Shown in pieces: positions 7,348 through 16,424 of a stretch of 64,000 bases of DNA (its first letter is position 1; the number at the start of each line of letters is the position of its first letter). A model generated the notes under the pieces. The model saw only the letters and a list, made by a program, of their open reading frames with translations, did no database searches and was not told where the DNA came from. Source of the stretch: CAZAPO01 sp044841755. Lineage in GTDB: Bacteria; Bacteroidota; Bacteroidia; Flavobacteriales; Flavobacteriaceae. The stretch is taken from NCBI GenBank assembly GCA_044841755.1, contig JAXOFM010000007.1, positions 60,639 through 124,638 of the forward strand. Reading direction: 5' to 3'. Both the position numbers and the translations under genes were made by a program.

Positions 7348-8346
7348 ATGACTGAAGGCAATTTTGTTGATTACGTAAAGATCTATGCAGCTTCTGGAAA
7401 CGGAGGGAAAGGGTCTGCGCATTTACATCGCGAAAAATATATTGCCAAAGGAGGTCCTGACGGTGGCGATGGTGGTCGAGGCGGTCATGTGATTATAAGA
7501 GGAAAATCAAACCTCTGGACACTCTATCATTTAAAGTTTAAAAAGCATTTTAGAGCTGGTCATGGTGGTCATGGTGGTAGTAGCAGAAGCACTGGAGCTG
7601 ATGGTGAAGATGTATTTATAGATGTTCCTCTAGGAACTGTTATAAAAGACACTGAAACTGATGAAGTGCTTTTTGAGATAACAGAAGATAATCACGAACA
7701 AATACTCTGTCACGGTGGAAAAGGAGGTCGTGGTAACTGGCATTTTAAAAGTCCAACAAATCAAACTCCAAGGTATGCACAACCTGGTTTACCTTTAGAG
7801 GAAAAACGCATCACAGTTGAACTTAAAGTTTTGGCTGATGTTGGTTTGGTTGGATTTCCTAATGCAGGAAAATCAACATTACTTTCTGTAATCACTTCTG
7901 CGAAACCAAAAATTGCGGATTACGAGTTCACAACATTAAAGCCAAATCTTGGTATAGTTGAATATAGAGATTACCAGTCTTTTGTAATGGCAGATATTCC
8001 TGGTATTATTGAAGGAGCTGCTGAAGGTAGAGGTCTGGGACATTATTTTCTTCGTCACATAGAGCGTAACTCTATATTACTGTTCTTAATTCCTGCAGAT
8101 GCCGAGGACATCAAGAAACAATACGATATTCTGCTTGATGAATTACGTCGTTACAATCCAGAGATGTTAGATAAAGAAAGGTTTGTAGTGGTTTCAAAAA
8201 GCGATATGTTAGATGACGAACTTCGCGAGGAAATGAAAGCAGAGTTAGATAAAGAACTCCCAATAGATTATATGTTTCTTTCTTCAGTTGCACACCAAGG
8301 AATTCCTGAATTAAAAGATAAATTGTGGAAAATGTTGAATGATTAA
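7348..8346 (+). CDS. obg: GTPase Obg/CgtA
   Basis: A 332-residue Obg GTPase, a ribosome-associated regulator of 50S assembly and stress responses. The glycine-rich Obg fold fills residues 1-160 (GGDGGRGGHV, AGHGGHGG). The GTPase domain begins at about residue 160, with the G1 motif GFPNAGKST, the G3 motif DIPGIIEGAAEGRGLG and an SKSD G4 motif. No C-terminal OCT/TGS extension is present, which is common in this phylum. It follows hpt-adk on the same strand after a small hairpin. Confidence 0.97.
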   Translation: MTEGNFVDYVKIYAASGNGGKGSAHLHREKYIAKGGPDGGDGGRGGHVIIRGKSNLWTLYHLKFKKHFRAGHGGHGGSSRSTGADGEDVFIDVPLGTVIKDTETDEVLFEITEDNHEQILCHGGKGGRGNWHFKSPTNQTPRYAQPGLPLEEKRITVELKVLADVGLVGFPNAGKSTLLSVITSAKPKIADYEFTTLKPNLGIVEYRDYQSFVMADIPGIIEGAAEGRGLGHYFLRHIERNSILLFLIPADAEDIKKQYDILLDELRRYNPEMLDKERFVVVSKSDMLDDELREEMKAELDKELPIDYMFLSSVAHQGIPELKDKLWKMLND

Positions 8347-8383
8347 TTAAATTAGTCAATAACTAACCATAATTTTCTTATCA

Positions 8384-9109
8384 ATGAAGAAGCGTATTAA
8401 AAGTGTTGTTGAATATAACGACAACAGGTTTAGTAAGATATTTGCTTTTTTTATACAGTTTTTAATTCTTCTTTCAATTGTTACTTTTTCGGTTGAAACA
8501 ATTCCAGATCTTTCACCTGAAACTATAAAAACGTTACATTTAATAGAGCTAATTTCGGTAATCATTTTTACGGCAGAATATGTACTTAGAATTTATGTAG
8601 CGGATAGTAAGCCTAAGTTTGTTTTTAGCTTTTTTGGGATTATAGATCTATTGGCGATACTTCCATTTTATCTGTCATTTGGAATAGATTTAAGATCACT
8701 TAGAGCATTGCGATTTGTTAGATTGTTTAGGCTCTTTAAGCTCGCCAGATATAATAGAGCTATTAAAGAATTTATGAGTGCAGTTAAAGTAGCCAAAGAG
8801 CAGATAGTGCTTTTTATGTTTATCACTTTTATTTTGATTTACTTATCTGCAGTTGGTATTTATTATTTTGAAAATGAAGCGCAACCAGAGCATTTTGCTT
8901 CTATTTTTGATAGTTTGTGGTGGGCAATAATTACGCTTACAACAGTAGGTTATGGAGATGTATATCCAATAACAGTTGGAGGACGTGTATTCACCTTTTG
9001 CATTTTATTGATTGGCTTAGGTATTGTAGCAATTCCAACTGGAATAATATCATCCGCTTTAATGAAGTCAATTGACAGGAAAGAGTTAGAGAACTCAAAT
9101 GAAAATTAG
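8384..9109 (+). CDS. Voltage-gated potassium channel family protein
   Basis: A 241-residue six-helix ion channel. The voltage-sensor S4 helix is visible at residues 104-122 as regularly spaced arginines (RSLRALRFVRLFRLFKLAR). The pore helix leads to the selectivity filter TTVGYGD at 186-192, the K+ signature. There is no C-terminal RCK or cyclic-nucleotide domain, only a short charged tail. It is predicted to conduct K+ across the inner membrane as a tetramer. It is followed after a 23-base gap by a small lipoprotein gene. Confidence 0.93.
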   Translation: MKKRIKSVVEYNDNRFSKIFAFFIQFLILLSIVTFSVETIPDLSPETIKTLHLIELISVIIFTAEYVLRIYVADSKPKFVFSFFGIIDLLAILPFYLSFGIDLRSLRALRFVRLFRLFKLARYNRAIKEFMSAVKVAKEQIVLFMFITFILIYLSAVGIYYFENEAQPEHFASIFDSLWWAIITLTTVGYGDVYPITVGGRVFTFCILLIGLGIVAIPTGIISSALMKSIDRKELENSNEN

Positions 9110-9132
9110 TTAACTTTATATAAATGTTAGCT

Positions 9133-9651
9133 ATGAAATTCTTTAGGATTACACTCTTGTTGGTTTTGGTTGCTTCCTGCGCACCAATTTATGTTACTTA
9201 TGACTACGACAAGAAAACCGATTTTTCTAAGTATAAAACATATAATTATTACGCTGATCTTGAAACAGGGTTAAGCGAATTAGATACCAATCGATTACTA
9301 GATGCACTTGATGAAGTACTAGGTGCAAAGGGATTCATGTTGTCTGAAAACCCAGATTTTTTTATCAATATTACTTCGACTGAATTTCATGAAGGGCAAC
9401 GAAGTACTGTTGGTGTTGGAGTAGGAGGTGGTGGACGTAATGTAGGAGGCGGTGTTTCTATTGGTATTCCTATTGGTCAATCAGGAATAAACAGGCAAAT
9501 AGTTTTTGACTTTAGAGATGAAAATGGTATTGGATTATTCTGGCAAGCAGTTAGCGAGTCAAGTTATAACCCAAATAGTACTCCCGAAAAGCGAGAAGCT
9601 AAACTTCGAGCCATTGTTGAAAAAGTTTTGACTAAGTATCCATCAAATTAA
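9133..9651 (+). CDS. DUF4136-type lipoprotein
   Basis: A 172-residue secreted lipoprotein. The signal peptide MKFFRITLLLVLVASC ends in a lipobox (LVASC). The body matches the DUF4136 pattern: a conserved YDYDKKTDFSKYKTYNYY segment near the N-terminus and a glycine-rich strand in the middle (VGVGVGGGGRNVGGGVSIGIP). The ATG at 9133 is preferred to one nine bases upstream because it puts the charged residue directly before the hydrophobic core. The function of the family is unknown; it probably sits in the envelope. Confidence 0.82.
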   Translation: MKFFRITLLLVLVASCAPIYVTYDYDKKTDFSKYKTYNYYADLETGLSELDTNRLLDALDEVLGAKGFMLSENPDFFINITSTEFHEGQRSTVGVGVGGGGRNVGGGVSIGIPIGQSGINRQIVFDFRDENGIGLFWQAVSESSYNPNSTPEKREAKLRAIVEKVLTKYPSN

Positions 9652-9737
9652 TAGATCACGTTAAGTTGTTGTTAATTAATAATACACAGCAAAGTAATTA
9701 CACTACATTCAGTTTAAATTTTTAAAGTCAACTATTC

Positions 9738-10295
9738 ATGAAAAAATTAAGTACACTTTTTTTGCTAGCGTTTTTTACAGTTTCAACAAACGCACAAATA
9801 ACCATTAATGCTGAAGAAGGTTTTACACCACAAATAGGAGTTTTAGTATCTATGCTAAATGACCTTAGTAATAGAGTTGAAAGAACGGTTAAAGATCTTG
9901 ACGCTCAAGAGATTGATTTCTTACTCGACGAGGATGCTAATAGTATTGGAACTTTAATTATGCATCTGGCAGCTACAGAAAAATTATATCAAGTCTATAC
10001 TTTTGAAAACAGAGAGTTTAATAAAGAAGAAGAAAAGGAATGGGGAACAGCCATGTCTATGGGAAAGAAAGCACAGAAAAAATATAAAGGAAAAGATGTT
10101 AAAGAGTATCTAGAAGCGTTTAAAGCAGTAAGAGAAAAAACGCTTGAATATTTAAAAGATAAAGATGATGAATGGTTAACTCAATATACATCTGATAACA
10201 ATATGAATCATCATTGGGCTTGGTTTCATGTTATGGAGCATCAATCAAGTCATTTAGGACAGATTTTATTAATAAAAAAACGAGCGTCTAATTAA
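9738..10295 (+). CDS. Secreted DinB-like four-helix protein
   Basis: 185 residues with a cleavable signal peptide ending ...STNAQ. The remainder is helical and follows the DinB/YfiT layout: a conserved His in LIMHLAATEKLYQVY (about residue 77) and a C-terminal HVMEHQSSHLGQI (about 163-175), which together supply the three histidines that bind a divalent metal in this superfamily. DinB proteins are usually cytoplasmic, so the secretion signal is notable. Biochemical activity is not predictable. It stands between a lipoprotein and a DoxX-like membrane protein. Confidence 0.8.
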   Translation: MKKLSTLFLLAFFTVSTNAQITINAEEGFTPQIGVLVSMLNDLSNRVERTVKDLDAQEIDFLLDEDANSIGTLIMHLAATEKLYQVYTFENREFNKEEEKEWGTAMSMGKKAQKKYKGKDVKEYLEAFKAVREKTLEYLKDKDDEWLTQYTSDNNMNHHWAWFHVMEHQSSHLGQILLIKKRASN

Positions 10296-10329
10296 ATAAA
10301 CATCAACTTTTAACCATATTTAATTGTAC

Positions 10330-11619
10330 ATGTCATCAACTAACCTTTCCAGTAATAAATGGAGTCTATTTGAACTAATAGGCTTTAGATTCAGTTTTAT
10401 TTATCTATTACTATACATCATTATTCAGAATAATGGAGCGTATCCCTTTTTGGGAGGATTAATGAGCTATCCAACCAAACTATTACAAAAATTTATTCCT
10501 TGGGTTGGTGACAACATATTGAATCTGTCCTATGAAATTACCACATTTACCAACGGAAGTGGTGACACCACCTACGACTATGTAATTGTATTTGTAATTT
10601 TTGTTACTGCCGTTTTTGGTTCCATTCTATGGTCAATTCTAGATAGAAGAAGAGTTAATTATACCAAACTCTACTATTGGTTGACCGTTGCAGTTAGGTT
10701 TTATGTAGGACTAATGTTAATTAATTATGGGTTGGTTAAGGTAATTAAATTACAATTTCCATCCCCTAGTTTTTATAGGTTGCTAGAGCCATACGGAGAC
10801 TCTTCACCAATGGGATTAGCATGGACATTTCTGGGTTTCTCAAAGGGTTATAATTTATTTATGGGAATAGCTGAGGTTGCTGCTGTACTATTGCTGTTTA
10901 GACGTACGCTAACCTTTGGTTTGATTATTACCTTAATGACCACGGCCAACGTAATGGCAGTGAATTATTTTTATGATGTTCCTGTTAAGTTGTTGTCAAC
11001 ACATTTGGTTTTAATGACACTGTTTCTTTTGCTTCGTGACTTTAAAAAATTGCTTCAATTTTTCTTTACTAGTCAACCAATAAGTCTTACTGTAATAAGT
11101 CAACCCAAAAAAGAAGGAGATAAATCGTTACAGCTAATAAGTAAGATTTTAAAAGGAGTGCTATTAGCATATATTTTTATTGGAGGTTATTTCAATTTGA
11201 TGAGTGCCCAAAAGAATTATGGTTCAAAAGCTCCTAAACCAGCTTTATATGGTCTATACGAAGTCAAACATTTTCAACGTAATAATGATACAATACCGCC
11301 CAATATCTTTAGTAGTGAAAGGTGGAGATATTTAGCTTTTGAGCGTGTTGGAGCTGTTCAAATTTATAAAATGGACAAATCGAGGGAGTTTTACAAATCA
11401 GAAATAGATACCTTGGAAAGAAGCGTGACTTTTACAAGCTATCAGGATTCTACCGAAACATACCTTTTCAATTATAGGAAAACAGATTCTACCCTAAGCT
11501 TCGAAACTATTTTTAAAGGAGATACGTTAATAGGAAACACAAAACTATTAACGAAAAAGGATTTCCTTTTAATGAATAGAGGGTTCAATTGGATAAATGA
11601 ACGTCCTTTTAACAGATAG
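10330..11619 (+). CDS. DoxX-like polytopic membrane protein
   Basis: A 429-residue inner-membrane protein. There are several hydrophobic segments in residues 15-240, with a DoxX-like core (RFYVGLMLINYGLVKVIKLQFP...LLEPYG...FMGIAEVAAVLLLFRR), then another helix near 275 and a soluble C-terminal domain of about 140 residues. A TTG two codons upstream could also initiate, but the ATG at 10330 is preferred. The role of the C-terminal domain is unknown. It is followed by a TPR protein in the same direction. Confidence 0.7.
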   Translation: MSSTNLSSNKWSLFELIGFRFSFIYLLLYIIIQNNGAYPFLGGLMSYPTKLLQKFIPWVGDNILNLSYEITTFTNGSGDTTYDYVIVFVIFVTAVFGSILWSILDRRRVNYTKLYYWLTVAVRFYVGLMLINYGLVKVIKLQFPSPSFYRLLEPYGDSSPMGLAWTFLGFSKGYNLFMGIAEVAAVLLLFRRTLTFGLIITLMTTANVMAVNYFYDVPVKLLSTHLVLMTLFLLLRDFKKLLQFFFTSQPISLTVISQPKKEGDKSLQLISKILKGVLLAYIFIGGYFNLMSAQKNYGSKAPKPALYGLYEVKHFQRNNDTIPPNIFSSERWRYLAFERVGAVQIYKMDKSREFYKSEIDTLERSVTFTSYQDSTETYLFNYRKTDSTLSFETIFKGDTLIGNTKLLTKKDFLLMNRGFNWINERPFNR

Positions 11620-11661
11620 TAAGCTGAAAATGATTCTATTATTATATCGACACAATCGGTG

Positions 11662-12615
11662 ATGAATAAATACGTATTTGCTTTTCTTTTTCCTTTATTT
11701 CTAGGCGCTCAATCAATCTATGAGGAAGTTCCCTTATTATTCGAACAAAAGCAATATGTAAAGGCCGAAGATGTTGCTAAATTTCATGTAAGTAAAAACC
11801 CTAATGATTTAAAAGCAATTGAGCTATTAGGTGATGCTTATGGCTACCAAGAAAAATGGAATGAAGCCATCGATCAGTATCAAATATTGAAAGAAGCTAA
11901 GCCTAATGATGCTAATTATCATTACAAATATGGAGGTGCCTTAGGAATGAAAGCCTTAAGTGTTTCTAAGTTCAGAGCATTAGGAATTATAGGAGATGTG
12001 AAGAGCTCTTTTTTGAAAGCCGCTGAGTTAGATCCAAATCATATTGATACGCGTTGGGCATTGGTAGAACTCTATATGCAACTTCCTGGAATTATTGGTG
12101 GAAGTAAAAGGAAGTCACTTAAATATGCCGAAGAGCTGCAAAACCTTTCAGAGGTAGATGGCTATTTGGCCAAGGGTTACATTTATGAATATGATGATGA
12201 ACCAGAACTTGCTGAAGATTTTTACAAAAGAGCTATAGAAGTTGGTGGATCCCTTACCTGTTATCAAAAGCTCACTGACCTATACGACAATCACAAGCAA
12301 CCAGAAAAAGCAATTTCAAATATAGAAGTAGCGCAAGAGAATCATCAACGCAATGCGTTACATTATCAAATAGGTAAAGTAGCAGCTGATTATAATATTC
12401 AGCTTGAGAAAGGAGAACAATGTTTAAAGGTTTATATAGAAAACCATTCGGCTAAAGATGGAGTTCCTATTGAATGGGCATACTACAGAATGGCTCAGAT
12501 TCAAAAACATAAGAGTAATAAAGAAGCTGCTTTAACTTGGATTAATAAAGCTCTGAATGAACGAGAAGATTTTAAGCAAGCTCAAGAGGAGAAAAAAATA
12601 ATTCTTTCACTGTAA
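11662..12615 (+). CDS. Secreted tetratricopeptide-repeat protein
   Basis: 317 residues. The signal peptide (MNKYVFAFLFPLFLGAQS) is followed by repeated helical pairs of TPR type. Examples are around residues 35-110 (AIELLGDAYGYQEKWNEAIDQY) and near the C-terminus (YYRMAQIQKHKSNKEAALTWINKALN). It probably acts as a periplasmic scaffold; no catalytic motif is seen. The ATG at 11662 is preferred over the GTG directly before it. Confidence 0.82.
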   Translation: MNKYVFAFLFPLFLGAQSIYEEVPLLFEQKQYVKAEDVAKFHVSKNPNDLKAIELLGDAYGYQEKWNEAIDQYQILKEAKPNDANYHYKYGGALGMKALSVSKFRALGIIGDVKSSFLKAAELDPNHIDTRWALVELYMQLPGIIGGSKRKSLKYAEELQNLSEVDGYLAKGYIYEYDDEPELAEDFYKRAIEVGGSLTCYQKLTDLYDNHKQPEKAISNIEVAQENHQRNALHYQIGKVAADYNIQLEKGEQCLKVYIENHSAKDGVPIEWAYYRMAQIQKHKSNKEAALTWINKALNEREDFKQAQEEKKIILSL

Positions 12616-12682
12616 CCTAAAAACAAGTTTTTTAAAATTCTTTCAGAACCTTCTATAAGGCTAAATTTTTGTTAATTTTTTT

Positions 12683-12709
12683 AAAATTGATAGTATTACT
12701 ATTAATTTT
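12683..12709. promoter_or_regulatory. Near-perfect 27-bp palindrome, likely TetR operator
   Basis: The arms AAAATTGATAGTA and TACTATTAATTTT around the central T at 12696 pair at 12 of 13 positions. The palindrome overlaps a -7 box (TAATTTTG, 12703-12710) and lies 20 bases before the TetR-family gene. Position and symmetry indicate a dimeric repressor site that would autoregulate the efflux operon. Confidence 0.65.
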
Positions 12710-12710
12710 G
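12703..12710 (+). promoter_or_regulatory. -7 box of TetR-ABC-HlyD-TolC operon promoter
   Basis: TAATTTTG is an exact match to TAnnTTTG. A TTG at the usual 19-21-nt distance is not present. It overlaps the right arm of the palindrome, so repressor binding would block the polymerase. Confidence 0.5.
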
Positions 12711-12728
12711 TGATCAAATTAATTTAAA

Positions 12729-13400
12729 ATGGATAAATTACTTTCAAATTTTAAAATACTAGTTCTTGACAAGACCTACTGTAAAGACCCAGAATCTTCA
12801 GCTTTAGGCAAAAAAATTATTGAAAACAGTATAATACTGATTGATGAAATAGGTTTTGATTCATTCACTTTTAGAAAGCTAGGGTCTAGAATAGGATCAA
12901 ATGAAAGTTCTATTTATCGTTATTTTGAAAATAAACATAAGCTTCTTTTATATCTCTCAGCTTGGTATTGGTCATGGATAGAGTATAAACTTGTTTTTGA
13001 AACACATAATATTTCAGATGGTATTGAGCGGCTTTCAAAAGCCATTGAAGTCCTCACGAGAGAAGTAAAACAAGATTCTTCTTTTTCTCATATTGATGAG
13101 GTTGTCTTAAATAGAATTATTATTAATGAGAATTCTAAATCATATCTAACTAAAGAAGTTGACAATGAAAACAAAGAAGGTTATTTCAGTGTTTATAAAC
13201 GATTAGCATCAAGAATAAAAGAGATGATTCTTGAAGTTAACCCAACTTATCCTTATGCATCTAGTTTAGCCAGTACTGTTATGGAGTCTGGACTTCATCA
13301 ACACTTCTTAAAGGATCATTTTCCAACATTGACGGACTGTGATCACGAAAAGACACCATTTGATTTCTTAAAGAACTTAACTATTAAAACTATTCTTTAG
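12729..13400 (+). CDS. TetR/AcrR-family transcriptional regulator
   Basis: 223 residues with an N-terminal helix-turn-helix at about 35-75: IDEIGFDSFTFRKLGSRIGS followed by the TetR recognition-helix pattern SSIYRYFENKHKLL. The rest is a helical ligand-binding/dimer domain with no recognisable ligand signature. The start is the ATG 19 bases after the palindrome. It is the first gene of an apparent four-gene operon; the ABC gene begins 2 bases after its stop. Likely a repressor of the export genes and of itself, responding to an unknown ligand. Confidence 0.87.
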   Translation: MDKLLSNFKILVLDKTYCKDPESSALGKKIIENSIILIDEIGFDSFTFRKLGSRIGSNESSIYRYFENKHKLLLYLSAWYWSWIEYKLVFETHNISDGIERLSKAIEVLTREVKQDSSFSHIDEVVLNRIIINENSKSYLTKEVDNENKEGYFSVYKRLASRIKEMILEVNPTYPYASSLASTVMESGLHQHFLKDHFPTLTDCDHEKTPFDFLKNLTIKTIL

Positions 13401-13402
13401 TT

Positions 13403-15067
13403 ATGAGTAAAAGTATTTTATCTCCCTGGAAACGTTTTGTGGGCCTATTAAGCTTGGAACGTAAGGACATTTTACAAGTATTTTATTATGCAATTTTTGG
13501 AGGTATTGTTTCCCTTTCGTTGCCTTTGGGGATACAGGCTATAATAAATCTACTTCAAGGAGCACAGATTTCCACATCATGGATAGTTCTTGTAATATTA
13601 GTTACCCTTGGTATTGCATTCACAGGTGTTTTACAGCTCATGCAGATACGTATTATAGAAGTAATACAGCAACGAATTTTTACAAGAGCTTCATTCGAGT
13701 TTACATATAGGTTTCCAAAAATTAGATCAAATCAGTTGAGGAATTATTATCCGCCTGAATTGGCGAATCGTTTTTTTGACACCTTAGCGGTTCAAAAGGG
13801 TTTATCAAAGATATTGATAGAAATACCAGCGGCAGTTCTTCAAATTATATTCGCATTAATATTACTTTCATTTTACCACCCATTTTTTATAATATTTGGA
13901 GTCTTACTTCTATTACTCATTTACGTGGTATTTAAGTTTACCGCTCAAAGAGGTATGCTAACTAGTCTAGAAGAATCTAAACACAAATACAGAGTGGCAC
14001 ATTGGATTCAAGAAGTGGCTAGAGCTGTAATGAGTTTTAAGGTTTCTGGAAAGACCAATCTTGCCCTTACTAAAAATGATGAATTAGTCACAGACTATTT
14101 GAATGCAAGAGAAAGTCACTTTAAAGTACTTCTTACGCAATTTATGCATATGATAGGTTTTAAAATAATTGTGACTGCGGGTTTATTAATTGTTGGAGGA
14201 ATATTAGTGTTAAATCAAGAAATGAATATCGGCCAGTTTGTTGCAGCCGAAATTATCATCATTCTTGTAATTGGTTCTGTTGAAAAAATTATGATAGGGT
14301 TGGAATCTTTTTATGATGTGCTCACCTCATTAGAAAAAATTGGACAAATAGTAGATAAAAACCTTGAATCTCGAAATGGAGAAAAAATAAGATTTAAAGA
14401 TAATTTTGTTATCGAATTAGAAAATGTTGGTTACGATGTAGACGATAGGAAGGAACCAATTCTGGAAAACATCAATCTAAAAATAACTCAGGATTCGAGA
14501 ATTCTAATTGAAGGACCGAGTGGATCTGGAAAGTCAAGTTTATTAAGAACTATTGCAACCTTGATTGAGCCTACTAAAGGCTGTATCTATCTAGATAACA
14601 AAAGATTAAGTGGCATTAACTTAAATAGCTATCGATCTCAAGTTGGCATGTCGTTAACCGATGAAACTCCGTTTGAAGGAACAATTAGAGATAATATATC
14701 TTTTGGAAATGCTGAAATAACTGATGATGAAATTTATGATGCATTAAATAAGGTAGGATTAAATGAGTTTATTCGTTTACAACCATTGGGACTAAATACA
14801 ATGCTTTATCCAGAAGGACAAAGAATATCTTTTTATGTTACTAAAAAGCTTGTATTGGCAAGAGCGATTGTAGTGAAACCTAAGCTACTTATTCTTGAGG
14901 ACCCTTTAGACCATTTTGAGGCTAAAGAGTCCAAAAAATTAATGGATTTTCTTACTAGCGATAGCAATCCATGGGCTTTATTGGTTGTAAGTGTTAATGA
15001 GCGATGGAAACAAAACTGCACACAAGTAATAACGCTTGAAAAGGGTAGAATTTTAAACAAGAAATAA
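13403..15067 (+). CDS. ABC half-transporter with degenerate ATPase motifs
   Basis: 554 residues: a six-helix ABC exporter membrane domain (about 20-310), then a nucleotide-binding domain (335-554). Walker A is intact (GPSGSGKSS, 371-379). By alignment with type I exporters the other motifs have changed. The Q-loop Gln is replaced by Thr (near 419). The LSGGQ signature reads ISFYV (475-479). The Walker B Asp and catalytic Glu appear as ED (499-500) instead of DE. The switch His is absent (SVNERW, 530-535). It sits between a TetR gene and HlyD/TolC genes, so it should be the inner-membrane part of a tripartite exporter. Whether it hydrolyses ATP is doubtful. Confidence 0.88.
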   Translation: MSKSILSPWKRFVGLLSLERKDILQVFYYAIFGGIVSLSLPLGIQAIINLLQGAQISTSWIVLVILVTLGIAFTGVLQLMQIRIIEVIQQRIFTRASFEFTYRFPKIRSNQLRNYYPPELANRFFDTLAVQKGLSKILIEIPAAVLQIIFALILLSFYHPFFIIFGVLLLLLIYVVFKFTAQRGMLTSLEESKHKYRVAHWIQEVARAVMSFKVSGKTNLALTKNDELVTDYLNARESHFKVLLTQFMHMIGFKIIVTAGLLIVGGILVLNQEMNIGQFVAAEIIIILVIGSVEKIMIGLESFYDVLTSLEKIGQIVDKNLESRNGEKIRFKDNFVIELENVGYDVDDRKEPILENINLKITQDSRILIEGPSGSGKSSLLRTIATLIEPTKGCIYLDNKRLSGINLNSYRSQVGMSLTDETPFEGTIRDNISFGNAEITDDEIYDALNKVGLNEFIRLQPLGLNTMLYPEGQRISFYVTKKLVLARAIVVKPKLLILEDPLDHFEAKESKKLMDFLTSDSNPWALLVVSVNERWKQNCTQVITLEKGRILNKK

Positions 15068-15074
15068 AACAATT

Positions 15075-16424
15075 ATGCTTAATATTTCTATAAATAATCT
15101 TAATAATAAAGTAAGTCTTTCAGAATATAAGTCTATACAAATGGTTACTAACAAGACCTATTATAAGTACTTTAATAGGTTCTTACTATATTTTGCAATA
15201 TTCATATTTGTATTAATGTTCTTTCCATGGACGCAAAATATTTCTGGAGCTGGACAAGTAACGACATTAAAACCAGATCAGCGACCACAAAGCATACAAT
15301 CTCCAATACCAGGAAGAATAGAAAAGTGGTTTGTTAGTGAAGGTGACTTTGTAAAGGAGGGTGATACCATTTTGCAACTTTCAGAAATAAAGAGTGATTA
15401 TTTCGACCCTAATTTAGTGCAGCGAACTCAAGAGCAAATTCAAGCAAAGTCATCTTCTGTTATTTCATATGGCGAGAAAGAAAATGCATTGAAAAGGCAA
15501 ATAATCGCATTAAAGAAAGAGCGTGAATTAAAGACTCAACAGGCAAATAACAAGCTTATTGAAACGCAGTTAAAAGTGCAGAGTGATAGCATTGAATTAG
15601 AAGCGGCCGATACTAATCAGTCCATTGCGGAAAGGCAATTTAGGAGAACTGAAACATTACAAAAAGAAGGTTTGAAAGCAGTGAGAGATGTAGAAGATAA
15701 GCGATTGAAATTTCGAGAAACACAGGCAAAGTTTATTTCTAGTCAAAATAAATACATAGCAAGTAAAAATGAAGTGATAAATGCACAATTAGAGCTTTCG
15801 CGCATAGAAGCGTCTTATGCAGATAAAATATCGAAAGCAGAGAGTAACTTGTTTACAGCACAGTCGAATAAGTATGACACTCAGGCTCAAGTTAGTAAAT
15901 TAGAAAATTCATATTCAAACTACGAAATAAGAAGCAAGTTACTTTATCTCACAGCACCACAGAGTGGTTTCGTAAACAAGGCTCTGCTCAGCGGTATTGG
16001 AGAAACCTTTAAAGAGGGTGATAAATTAGTAAGTATTATGCCATCTTCTTACGAGTTGGCGGTCGAGACATATGTAGATCCAATCGATTTGCCATTATTG
16101 CATGTTGAAGAATTAGTAAGAGTGCAGTTTGATGGATGGCCAGCAATTATTTTTAGTGGTTGGCCTAATGTATCTTATGGAACCTATGGAGGTAAGGTAG
16201 TTGCAATAGAAAACTTTATAAGTCCTAATGGAAAATATCGTGTTTTAATTGCTCCGGACCAACAAGATCATAAATGGCCCGAAGCGATAAGGGTTGGTTC
16301 TGGTGCTTATACAATGGCACTTCTAAATGATGTTCCTATATGGTTTGAATTATGGAGACAATTAAATGGTTTCCCTCCAAATTATTATCAACCTGAGACC
16401 GCAGCAATAAAATCTGAGAAATGA
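15075..16424 (+). CDS. HlyD-family membrane fusion protein
   Basis: 449 residues: a short cytoplasmic N-terminus, one membrane helix at about 32-50 (FLLYFAIFIFVLMFFPW), a biotinyl-lipoyl-like half (PIPGRIEKWFVSEGDFVKEGDTIL), a long alpha-helical coiled coil at about 120-280, then the second lipoyl half (LTAPQSGFVNKALLSGIGETFKEGDKL) and a beta-barrel. This is the periplasmic adaptor that links an inner-membrane ABC exporter to a TolC channel. It starts 7 bases after the ABC gene and overlaps the TolC gene by 4 bases (ATGA). Confidence 0.93.
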   Translation: MLNISINNLNNKVSLSEYKSIQMVTNKTYYKYFNRFLLYFAIFIFVLMFFPWTQNISGAGQVTTLKPDQRPQSIQSPIPGRIEKWFVSEGDFVKEGDTILQLSEIKSDYFDPNLVQRTQEQIQAKSSSVISYGEKENALKRQIIALKKERELKTQQANNKLIETQLKVQSDSIELEAADTNQSIAERQFRRTETLQKEGLKAVRDVEDKRLKFRETQAKFISSQNKYIASKNEVINAQLELSRIEASYADKISKAESNLFTAQSNKYDTQAQVSKLENSYSNYEIRSKLLYLTAPQSGFVNKALLSGIGETFKEGDKLVSIMPSSYELAVETYVDPIDLPLLHVEELVRVQFDGWPAIIFSGWPNVSYGTYGGKVVAIENFISPNGKYRVLIAPDQQDHKWPEAIRVGSGAYTMALLNDVPIWFELWRQLNGFPPNYYQPETAAIKSEK

